Assembly: GCA_913061235.1 (NCBI GenBank)
Contig: CAJXTB010000003.1
Span: 62,001-126,000, forward strand
Length of the DNA stretch: 64,000 nt
Direction of reading: 5' to 3'
Source: an uncultured Pseudomonadota bacterium
Lineage (GTDB): Bacteria > Myxococcota_A > UBA796 > GCA-2862545
Shown: positions 7,926 through 16,195 of the stretch, one piece after another
Numbering within the stretch: the stretch's first letter is position 1
Layout: every line of letters begins with the position of its first letter
Made by a program: the position numbers and the translations under genes
Notes under the pieces: model-generated
What the model saw: the letters and a program-made list of their open reading frames with translations, nothing else
Told to the model about the DNA's origin: nothing
Database searches by the model: none

Positions 7926-8894
7926 CTAAGTCAGTCCCGTGCGAGAACGCACCCGGTCGACTGTGGCGGCGGCGACCTCGCGAGCCCGCTCGGAGCCGCG
8001 TTGTAGGACCTGTTTGACGCTGTCCGGTTCATCGACCCAGCGTTGGTACTCTTCACGTGGCCCTGCGAGCAGCGCATCGAGTGCCTCGAACAAATCCTGC
8101 TTGAAGTGTCCATGGCCAAAACCACCGGACAGGTAGCGCCCACGAAGGGCTGCTGTGTCTTCGGCGCTCGCCAGAAGCTTGTACAGCTCGAACACCGTAT
8201 CGCCGTCTGGATTCTTTGGCTCTTCAACTGGGGTGCTGTCGGTGACAATCTTCATCAGCAGCTTGCGCAGCTTCTTGGGCGGCAGCCACAGCGGAATCTC
8301 ATTGCCGTACGACTTGCTCATCTTCTTGCCGTCGAGCCCCGGAATGGTGGCCACACTGTCCTTGATAGAGACAGTCGGTACGGCTAGTGTTCCTTCACCA
8401 AAGTGATGGTTCATCTTAACCGCTAGGTCGCGAGCGACCTCCACATGCTGCTTCTGGTCGCGACCGACCGGTACAATGTCCGAGTCGTACAGGAGGATGT
8501 CAGCCGACATGAGCACTGGGTAGTACCAAGTGCCTACGTTGACGTCTAGCCCGCCATCTTTGGCAGACTTCACGGCATGCCCGCGCTCCAACACTCCGGT
8601 CGGAATCTGACACGACAGAATCCACGCGAGCTCGCACACTTCTGGGACGTCCGACTGACGGAACAGCGCCGCCCGGTCTGTATTGAGTCCTAGGGCAAGC
8701 CACGTAGCTGTAGTTTCTAGGGTGAATTTACGGAGCTTGGCAGGGTCCCGCACTGTGGTCATCGCGTGGTAATCGGCGATGAAATAGAACGCCTCGTACT
8801 CATCTGCCAATGCCAATGCAGGGTCAATCATGCCAAGCCAGTTTCCGACATGAACGTTGCCGGTGGGCTTGATGCCGGTCAGGGCGCGCTTCAC
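7926..8894 (-). CDS. trpS: Tryptophan--tRNA ligase
   Basis: 322-residue class Ic aminoacyl-tRNA synthetase charging tRNA-Trp. Seen: ALTGIKPTGNVHVGNWLG at 4-21, containing the HIGH-type motif as HVGN; YFIADYHAMT; FRQSDVPEV; GRDQKQH; and the KMSKS loop at 191-195 in GKKMSKSYGNEIPL. Its length matches bacterial TrpRS. I chose GTG 8894 because AGAGGA lies six bases upstream and family proteins begin here. The frame remains open upstream to 9203, but that segment overlaps the divergent hydrolase start and has no homology. The window holds no other trp gene. Confidence 0.95.
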   Translation of the reverse strand: MKRALTGIKPTGNVHVGNWLGMIDPALALADEYEAFYFIADYHAMTTVRDPAKLRKFTLETTATWLALGLNTDRAALFRQSDVPEVCELAWILSCQIPTGVLERGHAVKSAKDGGLDVNVGTWYYPVLMSADILLYDSDIVPVGRDQKQHVEVARDLAVKMNHHFGEGTLAVPTVSIKDSVATIPGLDGKKMSKSYGNEIPLWLPPKKLRKLLMKIVTDSTPVEEPKNPDGDTVFELYKLLASAEDTAALRGRYLSGGFGHGHFKQDLFEALDALLAGPREEYQRWVDEPDSVKQVLQRGSERAREVAAATVDRVRSRTGLT

Positions 8895-9005
8895 AACCAA
8901 TCCTCTTGCGGGTGCGCCGGGTATGGTGTTGCAGCAGTGGCTGCTCATGGCGCGGCGCACCATACCGGAAACGCCAGACGCTATCCACCGCAATTGGAGG
9001 CACAG

Positions 9006-9698
9006 ATGTCGGACATGAGGGTGAACCTGGGACGTGTGGCGTTGCGAGAGGCCATTGCCACTGTGCGCACAGGGCTGTGGCCGGTGGCTCGGTTGCGCCC
9101 GCTGCCAAAACCGACACCGCGCCCCACCCGCGGACTCGCCCCCGTCGTGTTGGTGCACGGGTTCCTCGGTCATCCCGACTGCTTGCGTAATCTGGCCCGA
9201 CACCTACTGATTAGCGGCGTGCCACTTGTAGAACGCGTGGCATATCCGTCCACCACCAGCGACCTGCCCCACATCATGGGCGCCATTGGCGATGTTGTGC
9301 GTAGGGTCCATGCGGAGTTCGGTCCGGTAGACCTGGTTGGACACTCCCTTGGCGCGGTCGCATGCCGGGCATGGCTCAAGACGGAAGGCGGCGACGCCTA
9401 CACCCGACACTTCATCGCTCTCGGCGGCCCGCACGCCGGAACGGCCTGGTGGCGATTGACCCCGCCGTGGCTACACGACGTTCTACGACCCGACGGCCCC
9501 TGGGTGCGCAACCTGTCGGTGGGTCCCGAACCCGTGCCCACAACCGTCATTCGTGCGCGGTACGACCAACAGGTCTTCCCTCCCCAGCGCGCCCAGATCC
9601 CAGGTCTTCATGAAGTCGTGCTCGACGGCCTGGGCCACAACGGATTGTTGTGGGACCGCCGCTGCCACCAGGCCATCCTTCAGGTTCTCACCGAGTAG
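9006..9698 (+). CDS. Alpha/beta-hydrolase, lipase or PGAP1-like
   Basis: 230-residue alpha/beta hydrolase. Seen: oxyanion-hole motif VVLVHGFLGHPDCL at 47-60, nucleophile elbow VGHSLGAVACRAW with Ser114, IALGGPHAGTAWW, a likely acid Asp in VIRARYDQQVFP and the C-terminal catalytic His in DGLGHNGLLWD. This pattern fits triacylglycerol lipases and palmitoyl-type esterases of the PGAP1/LipA group. No signal peptide is seen; residues 1-45 are basic. ATG 9006 has GGAGG five bases upstream and a divergent gap of 111 bp from trpS, so it likely has its own promoter. The substrate is unknown. Confidence 0.85.
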   Translation: MSDMRVNLGRVALREAIATVRTGLWPVARLRPLPKPTPRPTRGLAPVVLVHGFLGHPDCLRNLARHLLISGVPLVERVAYPSTTSDLPHIMGAIGDVVRRVHAEFGPVDLVGHSLGAVACRAWLKTEGGDAYTRHFIALGGPHAGTAWWRLTPPWLHDVLRPDGPWVRNLSVGPEPVPTTVIRARYDQQVFPPQRAQIPGLHEVVLDGLGHNGLLWDRRCHQAILQVLTE

Positions 9699-9737
9699 GT
9701 TCGGCATCGCTCACCGCAACGCAGTGCACGCCAATCG

Positions 9738-10736
9738 CTACAGAATGTCGCGCTTGCTGGGCTTGGCAAGGGAGACGGCTAGCCTGGCCAGCGCTCGACG
9801 GTGTGGGCTGTCAGGCAGCGTGCTCAGCAACCGCTGAGCCGCCCAGCTCTCCCGAGCAACAATACGCCGCGTCGCACTCACGCCACCTGCCAACGACAGT
9901 TGGTGGACCAACAGCTCAGCAGCCTCGGGCGTGGGATCATGAACCAGAGCAGCCCATGACTCGCCCATGGATGGGTCGAACTCGGTCGCCAGAATCAACG
10001 GCAACACCGGACGGCCTGCGCAGGCGCGGCCAAGAAGGTGGGCAGTTCCGTTGCCCAGTCGCAGCGCCGACAGGTCCTCTGCCACATGCCACATGCGTCC
10101 GAGGTGCCGACCATAGCGGCCCAAGGAGGACACGGTGGCCTCATCCGCTCCCGCCAAGTGCGCACCGGCGCGGCAGCAAAAGCTGAACAGAGCTCCGGTC
10201 GTGGCATCTGCATGTTCGAGCCAGTCATCACGGTTGGGAATGTGTCCATCATGTACCGCTCGGCTGATGCCCTGGCCTTCCGCAAAGGCTCGCAAGGTGT
10301 CGACCACTTCGCCCATGATTTCCGCATTGGACGTATGACGGGTGAGCTCTAGGGCACGCAGTCCCACCTGGTTCCCGGCGAGCCAGCCCACCGAACGTTT
10401 CGCCAGACGACGAGCCACCCGACGACGACGACCACCTTGCTGTCCCAGGGCCAAGTCATGTACCGAGAGGGCGAGATGTAGAAGCTCGGCCGCATGCAGC
10501 GCGTGTCGGTCAACATCCGACGCTCCCGCGGTTCGGGCGGACAGCGCGAGCAAGATGGGACGCACACGCGGAACGTGCTCGCGGGCGTCAAAGAGCGCCC
10601 GAACATTGGCCCCTTCTCCGCCGAGAAGGTCACGCAGTTCCTCGTCAATCGCCCCGTCTGCGCCCGCCAAGTCGGAGGCCGCACCCAGTTCTACACCGGA
10701 GGGAATGGAGTCGAGGAATGGCGAGTCACTGGCCAC
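9738..10736 (-). CDS. Polyprenyl-synthetase-like protein lacking both Asp-rich motifs
   Basis: 332 residues, predicted all-helical isoprenoid-synthase fold. HAAELLHLALSVHDLALG corresponds to the first Asp motif region of prenyl transferases, and YGRHLGRMWHVAEDLSAL to the second, but DDxxD is lost at both (HDLALG and AEDLSA). The Arg-rich RRRRVARRLAKRSVGWLAGNQ replaces the usual RRG...AVLAGD block. It is therefore probably not a catalytic chain-elongating synthase; a partner subunit or a diverged enzyme is possible. GTG 10736 follows the thiolase stop by one base, so the two are cotranscribed and likely coupled. The family call is moderate and rests on motif spacing. Confidence 0.6.
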   Translation of the reverse strand: MASDSPFLDSIPSGVELGAASDLAGADGAIDEELRDLLGGEGANVRALFDAREHVPRVRPILLALSARTAGASDVDRHALHAAELLHLALSVHDLALGQQGGRRRRVARRLAKRSVGWLAGNQVGLRALELTRHTSNAEIMGEVVDTLRAFAEGQGISRAVHDGHIPNRDDWLEHADATTGALFSFCCRAGAHLAGADEATVSSLGRYGRHLGRMWHVAEDLSALRLGNGTAHLLGRACAGRPVLPLILATEFDPSMGESWAALVHDPTPEAAELLVHQLSLAGGVSATRRIVARESWAAQRLLSTLPDSPHRRALARLAVSLAKPSKRDIL

Positions 10737-10737
10737 G

Positions 10738-11877
10738 TTAGATGTGCGTGTCGATGATGGTGGTCGTGGCCTGGCCAAATCCAATGCACATGGTCTGCAG
10801 CCCGTACCGTCCACCTTGGCGTTCTAGTACATTGAGCAACGTCGTCATGAGCTTGGCTCCCGAGGCACCGAGCGGGTGACCATTGGCGATAGCGCCGCCG
10901 TAGACGTTCGTTTTTTCCCAGTCCACGCCCAACGCGTTGCCGCAACCGAGAGCCACGCTTGCGAAGGCTTCGTTGATCTCCACAGCATCCATCTGAGCCA
11001 TGGTCAAGCCGGCTTTGGCGAGCGCTTTTTCCGACGCAGGCACCGGTCCCGTCAACATGATGGTTGGGTCCACACCCGCCGTCACCGCTGTCACAATTCG
11101 AGCGCGCGGCGTGAGGTTGTACTTCTTGACCGCAGCTTCCGAGGCGACAAGGATGGCAGCGGCACCGTCGCTAATCTGCGAGCTACTGCCTGCGGTAATG
11201 ACGCCGTCTTCGATGAACGCAGGCTTGAGGCCAGCAAGTCGTTCGAGCGTGGTGTTCCGACGAATGCCTTCGTCCATGTCGAGCACGCCGTCTACCGTGA
11301 CAAGCTCACCGTTGACGTAGCCCGCATCAATCGCCGCAGCAGCGCGCTCATGCGACCGCAGGCTGTACGCATCCAGTTGAGCGCGGGTCAAGCCGTAGCG
11401 CTGAGCCACGAGCTCGGCAGACTGCCCCTGGGGAATGATGGAGTAGCGCCAAGACAGTTCCTTGGAAAAGCCAGCCATCTCGCCGTTCAGAAACATGTCC
11501 GAGCCCATAGGAACGCGGCTCATCACTTCCACACCGCCGGCGAGCACAATGTCCTGGAAGCCAGAAGCGACGCCCATTGCCGCGAACGCCAGTGCCTGCT
11601 GACTTGAGCCACACATGCGATTGACCTGAACACCGGTCACTGACACCGGAAACCCAGCCTCTAGCGCACACATGCGGCCAATATTTGCACCCTGCTCTCC
11701 AACCGGAGTCACGCAGCCATACACCACATCATCTACCGCAGAAGCGGGAACACCGGTTCGTTCCAGCAGCGCCCGTAGCGGAAGAGCGCCGAGCTCGACG
11801 GGGTGCTGGGTAGCGAGCGAACCGTTGCGCCGACCGACGGGGGTACGGACGGCATCGACAATGTAGGCGTGGGACAT
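10738..11877 (-). CDS. Acetyl-CoA C-acyltransferase (thiolase)
   Basis: 379-residue thiolase. Nucleophile Cys89 is in VNRMCGSSQQAL, the substrate-loop SSQISDGAAA is present, NEAFA near 290 carries the first conserved polar site, catalytic His334 is in NGHPLGASG, and the general-base Cys364 is in MCIGFGQAT. It either degrades 3-ketoacyl-CoA or condenses two acetyl-CoA. The CIGFGQA form is common in FadA5- and FadI-like degradative thiolases. ATG 11877 has GGAG upstream. The downstream gene resembles a prenyl synthase, so a link to isoprenoid supply from acetoacetyl-CoA is possible but unproven. A palindrome at 11909-11928 could be its operator. Confidence 0.9.
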   Translation of the reverse strand: MSHAYIVDAVRTPVGRRNGSLATQHPVELGALPLRALLERTGVPASAVDDVVYGCVTPVGEQGANIGRMCALEAGFPVSVTGVQVNRMCGSSQQALAFAAMGVASGFQDIVLAGGVEVMSRVPMGSDMFLNGEMAGFSKELSWRYSIIPQGQSAELVAQRYGLTRAQLDAYSLRSHERAAAAIDAGYVNGELVTVDGVLDMDEGIRRNTTLERLAGLKPAFIEDGVITAGSSSQISDGAAAILVASEAAVKKYNLTPRARIVTAVTAGVDPTIMLTGPVPASEKALAKAGLTMAQMDAVEINEAFASVALGCGNALGVDWEKTNVYGGAIANGHPLGASGAKLMTTLLNVLERQGGRYGLQTMCIGFGQATTTIIDTHI

Positions 11878-11908
11878 CTCAGTTCTCCAACTAGTGCGGG
11901 GTCTCTAT

Positions 11909-11928
11909 CGTGTTTGCATGGGAACACG
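11909..11928. promoter_or_regulatory. Operator-like inverted repeat upstream of the thiolase
   Basis: CGTGTT-N8-AACACG, a perfect 6-bp inverted repeat, lies 31-51 bases before the thiolase ATG, about where a promoter would sit. Its geometry fits a dimeric TetR- or GntR-type regulator. No such regulator gene is nearby. The rest of the 335-bp gap 11878-12212 holds a stem-loop at 12004-12041 and no convincing gene. Confidence 0.3.
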
Positions 11929-12003
11929 AGCATGAACACCGTCACCAAACGCCTCTGAACCGTTCGAAAATTCGCCCAGATATCTTCAGATTGAGAGTGC
12001 AAA

Positions 12004-12041
12004 GGCCTAATGAACTCTCCAGTCCTACGGAGCTTTAGGCC
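12004..12041 (-). terminator. Stem-loop, possible terminator of the 13456-12213 gene pair
   Basis: GGCCTAA at 12004-12010 pairs with TTAGGCC at 12035-12041, and an inner CTCC/GGAG stem shortens the loop. On the minus strand the hairpin follows the hypothetical gene that ends at 12213 and is followed by TTTGC, a weak U tract. It is the only notable structure in the 335-bp non-coding gap before the thiolase. Confidence 0.4.
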
Positions 12042-12212
12042 AAGTTCTATCGATGTTTGCATGCTTGGCCTGAGCACTGCCTCCGCCCAAGACACCCGCG
12101 ACGAGGCCTGGCCAAATGGCTGCGTCTGCACAGGCGCGTTCGTCGCTGCAAGCACAACGGTGGCCACGGACCGTCATTCGCATAGGCGTCGCGGTCAGGT
12201 CAGCGGCGCGCC

Positions 12213-12923
12213 CTAAGGTTCGCGAAGTAGGTGCGCATAGCGGGCAGCGAAGCCCGCATCATTCAATGTCTGGGCGAACAGCGCCTGCGCCCAAGCATCC
12301 ACGTTGGGCCCAACAATCGCCGCAACGGCCTCGACGACGAGCAAGTTGGGGTCGGCGGCGACGGTTGCCGCTGCAATCGGTAACGCCGGGTAGGCGCCCA
12401 TCGCATGAACAGCCGCGACAAGAGGTTCTAGGTCTGGCTGGGCCTGTACAGTCTCCGTCAGCGCCTCAACAAAACCAGCTTCTGCACAGCGTTTGCAGGC
12501 AGAGTGGTAGTGAGAGGTTCCCCGGGTAATCCCGAGCAGTGCGCGTCCTGGAACGGCCTCTGCTCGGCGGGAGAGAGCGGTGGTCCACGACGACGCCGGA
12601 TGCCGAGCAACAGCCACAGCCAGCACCTCTCGGCCGCACTCGGGCTGAAGAATCATCAGCCGGTTGTACAGTCCCGACGCAGACATCACCCGTTCCAGCT
12701 GCTCGGCCACTGCGAGACTCGCACGCACCAAGCCCGGATGCCCGACCGCGCGGGGCCCCGCACACAGCTCGGCCAGCGCCACCGCATCGAGCTCGGCAAA
12801 GGCCTTGAAGAAACGCGTGAGGTCTTCCCCGGCCTGTGCCGACTCCACCGCAAACGCCCGAAGGACCTCCAGCTCTTCACGCGGCGACACACCGCTTAGG
12901 TCTCCACGAAGCCAGACCCTCAT
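12213..12923 (-). CDS. Hypothetical alpha-helical protein
   Basis: 236 residues, Ala/Leu/Glu-rich and predicted nearly all helical, with repeated hydrophobic heptads that recall HEAT-like arrays. No catalytic motif, signal peptide or membrane segment is seen. Two Cys in HSACKRCAEAGF form a CxxC. ATG 12923 overlaps the stop of the upstream gene as ATGA, so I prefer it to the open frame that extends to 13097. It is the second gene of a two-gene unit. I do not recognise a family. Confidence 0.6.
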   Translation of the reverse strand: MRVWLRGDLSGVSPREELEVLRAFAVESAQAGEDLTRFFKAFAELDAVALAELCAGPRAVGHPGLVRASLAVAEQLERVMSASGLYNRLMILQPECGREVLAVAVARHPASSWTTALSRRAEAVPGRALLGITRGTSHYHSACKRCAEAGFVEALTETVQAQPDLEPLVAAVHAMGAYPALPIAAATVAADPNLLVVEAVAAIVGPNVDAWAQALFAQTLNDAGFAARYAHLLREP

Positions 12924-13456
12924 CGCCACACCCCACTGCCCAGTCGCAATGCGTCCGGGTCTCTTGGGAAGGTCGGCATGGGGTCGCCGTGGGCCACAGC
13001 AATCAACAGCGGCGGTGCGACGTCTACCGACAAGGCCCCGGGACGTGTGGCTGGAACGCCCGGAGCAGACAGCAAGGGATGGCCTGGGGGAATCCACTCT
13101 CTTGCCGGCCCCTGCCCACCGGCCCAGACGGCCGCCAATCCAACGCCGGTGATCGACACACCATCACCATCGGTTGCGGTCATCAGCAGCGACAGCGTGC
13201 CCGCAAACTCCCCGAGTTCTACAGCCACAACGCGCTCCCATGCCGCGGCAAGCGTGCGGAGGCGGTCGGTCGGCTGTGGGTCTGACAAGGCATCATCCAC
13301 CGCCCTGCCAGCGCGAAAAGCCACATCCAACGGTGCATTACCAGCGACTCGCCCCGCCCATGCCAGACCGACCTGACGGCCATTGCTGGTGTTTCCGAGG
13401 AACGAGCCGCGAAACGGCCAGGGCGACGGGCTCCCCCACAAGATGGGCTCGGTCAT
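12920..13456 (-). CDS. Hypothetical protein
   Basis: 178 residues from ATG 13456, the start that leaves a normal 106-bp divergent gap to the plus-strand gene at 13563. The chain begins MTEPILWGSPSPWPFRG and looks beta-rich with Gly turns, including FAGTLSLLMTATDGDGVSI and a Pro-rich C-terminal third. The alternation of short strands with acidic turns faintly resembles a PP2C phosphatase core, but the metal-binding Asp set is not visible, so I assign no function. It is translationally coupled (ATGA) to the helical protein downstream. Confidence 0.55.
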   Translation of the reverse strand: MTEPILWGSPSPWPFRGSFLGNTSNGRQVGLAWAGRVAGNAPLDVAFRAGRAVDDALSDPQPTDRLRTLAAAWERVVAVELGEFAGTLSLLMTATDGDGVSITGVGLAAVWAGGQGPAREWIPPGHPLLSAPGVPATRPGALSVDVAPPLLIAVAHGDPMPTFPRDPDALRLGSGVWR

Positions 13457-13562
13457 GGACTCTCCGCATGGGCCCACACCCGTATCACCCCGCAACCATC
13501 GCGTGCGCTTGCCACGGCAGTGCAGCGAGATACGCACGCCACCTTGATCCTGTGAGGACCCC

Positions 13563-13847
13563 ATGGCTGACCAAACCGCAGAAAAAACTGACCGCCTTCA
13601 AACTCTACATCTGGCATTGTTCCTGATTGGTGGAGCGTGCGCAGGAACCGGTATTGTCAACCTACTCGGAGCCTTCGGAGCTCCCAGCGGTGACATGAAC
13701 CAGAACTTCGCCGTCATTGGCGCAGATGCGTTGGACAACATTGGCGCAGGTCCAACCTTCGACTTCGCGATTCCACTCGTTGTTGTCGGCGTTCTCTGCC
13801 TCATCTTCGCCAACGCAATCGCGTGGCGCAAGACCGGCGGCTACTAA
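13563..13847 (+). CDS. Small two-helix membrane protein
   Basis: 94 residues with two hydrophobic segments, about 17-37 (LALFLIGGACAGTGIVNLLGA) and 68-88 (AIPLVVVGVLCLIFANAIAW), joined by a loop of some 30 residues. Both ends are charged and predicted cytoplasmic. GAGGA precedes ATG 13563. The next frame is strongly coding from the base after its stop, and no canonical start codon exists there, so the two may be one protein joined by a +1 frameshift or split by an error. No family recognised. Confidence 0.65.
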   Translation: MADQTAEKTDRLQTLHLALFLIGGACAGTGIVNLLGAFGAPSGDMNQNFAVIGADALDNIGAGPTFDFAIPLVVVGVLCLIFANAIAWRKTGGY

Positions 13848-13848
13848 A

Positions 13849-14370
13849 ATCCCGGGCGATCAGCCCGCGGATGACGACTACGAAGACCTACCCCTCGTAG
13901 ACGACGACGAAGGCACAGACATTCTGCCTCTACCGCAGTCCACAGTCGACGAATCCGTCTCCATTCCAGACGACGACGTCTCCTTGGACATTGGTGAGCT
14001 TCCGGATTCGCTCCGAGCTGAGACGGTCAGTGTGATCACCGTCGACGACAGCGAGACCAGCGGCCTCGACCCTTTTGACTCGCTCGCGGCAGAAGTGGCT
14101 CCCCCTGTGGTTATCCCGTGGAAGACCAAGGCCCGCTTTCCAGCGTTGGCCCGTACTATCCCATGCACTTGCGACCCAACTGCGGCCACATCACGGCTCG
14201 TTGTCGCTGACGGGCCTGACACGCCGACCCGAGAGCTGCAGTTCATCGTAGGCGCGCTCAACGACACGTTCATTCTGCCTGTGGTCATTGGCTCGCCCGA
14301 GCACCTCACCCTCGGCCGCGACGTGCTGGCTGGCAGAGTCTGGGTCGATAGTTCCGTGTCCGAGGACTGA
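13849..14370 (+). CDS. Acidic protein with degenerate RimB-like aspartic-protease domain (start uncertain)
   Basis: About 173 residues: a very acidic N-terminal half, then a domain resembling the pepsin-like RimB / ATP-dependent zinc protease family (DUF785). VIPWKTKARFPAL matches the entry strand. CDPTAATSRL occupies the place of the VDTGARTSAL active-site loop, keeping Asp but losing Thr-Gly, and TLGRDVLAGRVWVD matches the C-terminal LGRDFLKGRFLVD pattern. Proteolysis is therefore doubtful; peptide binding is possible. Coding composition starts right after the stop of the small membrane gene. The nearest ATG (13717) lies 131 bp inside that gene. An ATC start with GGCGG eight bases upstream, or a +1 frameshift, are the options. 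Confidence 0.55.
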   Translation: MPGDQPADDDYEDLPLVDDDEGTDILPLPQSTVDESVSIPDDDVSLDIGELPDSLRAETVSVITVDDSETSGLDPFDSLAAEVAPPVVIPWKTKARFPALARTIPCTCDPTAATSRLVVADGPDTPTRELQFIVGALNDTFILPVVIGSPEHLTLGRDVLAGRVWVDSSVSED

Positions 14371-14399
14371 CCGGAGCCCCAGTCCTTCACATCCGGTCA
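14368..14399 (+). terminator. Stem-loop overlapping the stop codon of the protease-like gene
   Basis: TGACCGGA at 14368-14375, which includes the TGA stop, pairs perfectly over 8 bp with TCCGGTCA at 14392-14399; the loop is 16 nt. No T run follows, so if it terminates transcription it is not a classical intrinsic terminator. The following 62 bp lead to the ABC exporter gene. Confidence 0.4.
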
Positions 14400-14461
14400 A
14401 AGTCTGACCGCACGGACGCGATGCCATGCGATAGGCACCGACGGCATCCCCCCGAGGCACT

Positions 14462-16195
14462 TTGAACGCAGTCTTCAAGTTCTACCGCACCCACGGTCCA
14501 CCGCATTGGCGGTGGTATCTCGCTGGTGTGGTGACACTTCTGTGCACCAACTTCCTTTCAGTACGCATTCCTGTGTACTTGGGTCGGGCCATTGACGTGA
14601 TCAAGGTCGGCGGCGACAACGTACAAGCGGACGTCAGCTTCTACGCCGGGGTCATCGCCGCCATGGGCGTGGGAATCATTGTGGTTCGCACCCTGTCTCG
14701 CGTCGCCTTCTTCACTCCCGGTCGACTGGTCGAAGCCGAGGTCAAACGCAACTTGTTCGCCAAGCTGCTGCGCCAACAATTGCCCTTCCATCAGACCTAT
14801 CCGGCGGGCGACCTCATCAGCCGCTCCTCCTCAGACGTGGGCTACGTCCGGCTCTTGGCGGGCTTCGGCGCGTTCGGCATCGTCAACACTGGCATCGCAC
14901 TGGTGATGGCCATTGCCCAGATGACCGAGATCAACGCGTTCTTGGCCGCCGTCACCATGGTGCCCGTCGTCTTGGCCCTCTTGTCGGTGCGGGTGTTCAT
15001 CAAGCGCATGTTCCGCCTTGTGCACAAGATGCAGAAGGAGCTCGCACAGCTGTCCGACCACGTGCTCTCGACCTACCAAGGCATTGCCACGGTCAAGAGC
15101 TTTGCCGCAGAAGAAGCCTTTGCCGAACGGTTCGACGTCACCAACCGCGATTACCTACGCACGAGTGAACAGCGTGCCGACATGCGCGCCATCATTGGGC
15201 CCATCTTGGCCTTTGCCGCCACCTTGAACGTGTTCGTCCTGCTGTACTTCGGCGGGCCAATGGCCATTCGCAACGAGATCAGCGTAGGCGAGCTGGTCGC
15301 GTTCATCGCCCTCACCGGATTCCTTGCCGGTCCAATCCGAGGCGCGAGCTTCTTGCTGTCGGTGTTCAAACAAGCAGAAGCCGCACTTCAGCGCATTGAT
15401 GAAGTCGCTGACCCACTTCCCGAACGTCCGGACCTTCCCAACCCGGTCGCCGTTCCAACATCATGTCCCGAGCTACGCGTTGAGCACCTGACCTTCGCCT
15501 ACCCAGACGCACCCGACGTTCCCGTGCTGCACGACATCCAGCTGGTTGTCCCACCAGGAACCACCCTCGGCATCATGGGAGCTACCGGCTCAGGCAAGAC
15601 CACGCTGGTTCGCATGCTGACCCGACTGTTCAATCCGCCAGCTGGCACGGTATTCGTGGACGGCATCGACATCCGCTCGCTCGACCTCGATGGCTGGCGT
15701 CAATCCCTCGCCGTGGTCCCACAGCGCGCCTTCTTGTTCAGCGAGTCGGTACGGGACAACATCCTGCTCGGCGCCCCGGATGACGGCCGCCTGGAGCAGG
15801 TACTGACCACCACCACAATGGACGTAGACATTGCTGCCCTGCCCCAAGGAACCGAGACCCTTGTGGGCGAGGCCGGCGTGATGCTGTCCGGTGGTCAACG
15901 CCAGCGAACAGCCTTGGCACGCGGCTTGGTGCGCGACCACACCTTGCTGGTCTTGGACGACGTGCTGTCCGCCGTTGACCACAAGACCGAACACCAACTC
16001 ATTGCGGCCATGCGCTCAGGCGGCCCGTCTACCAGCATCATTGTGACCAACCGCATCTCTGCTATCCAGCATGCGGACCAGATCATCATGCTCGAAGACG
16101 GCGCCATTGTGCAGCGGGGAGACCACGCGAGCCTCGTCCTTGAAGAGGGCCTGTACCGCGACATCTGGGAACGCCAATCGGACAGTGCCGCATGA
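14462..16195 (+). CDS. ABC exporter half-transporter, degenerate-site subunit
   Basis: 577 residues: six-helix type IV exporter domain (about 15-310) followed by a nucleotide-binding domain. Walker A GATGSGKTT is at 373-381, canonical signature LSGGQ at 475-479, and Walker B LLVLDD at 495-500 carries Asp500 instead of the catalytic Glu. Such a Walker B change marks the non-hydrolysing side of heterodimeric exporters such as TM287/288 and BmrCD. TTG 14462 has GAGG four bases upstream. It overlaps the partner gene by ATGA. The heterodimer probably exports lipid, peptide or drug across the inner membrane; the substrate is not evident. Confidence 0.9.
   Translation: MNAVFKFYRTHGPPHWRWYLAGVVTLLCTNFLSVRIPVYLGRAIDVIKVGGDNVQADVSFYAGVIAAMGVGIIVVRTLSRVAFFTPGRLVEAEVKRNLFAKLLRQQLPFHQTYPAGDLISRSSSDVGYVRLLAGFGAFGIVNTGIALVMAIAQMTEINAFLAAVTMVPVVLALLSVRVFIKRMFRLVHKMQKELAQLSDHVLSTYQGIATVKSFAAEEAFAERFDVTNRDYLRTSEQRADMRAIIGPILAFAATLNVFVLLYFGGPMAIRNEISVGELVAFIALTGFLAGPIRGASFLLSVFKQAEAALQRIDEVADPLPERPDLPNPVAVPTSCPELRVEHLTFAYPDAPDVPVLHDIQLVVPPGTTLGIMGATGSGKTTLVRMLTRLFNPPAGTVFVDGIDIRSLDLDGWRQSLAVVPQRAFLFSESVRDNILLGAPDDGRLEQVLTTTTMDVDIAALPQGTETLVGEAGVMLSGGQRQRTALARGLVRDHTLLVLDDVLSAVDHKTEHQLIAAMRSGGPSTSIIVTNRISAIQHADQIIMLEDGAIVQRGDHASLVLEEGLYRDIWERQSDSAA

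Noticed and set aside
11733-12167. A 144-codon minus-strand frame upstream of the thiolase.
   Set aside because: It overlaps the 5' end of the thiolase gene in another frame and has no recognisable features.
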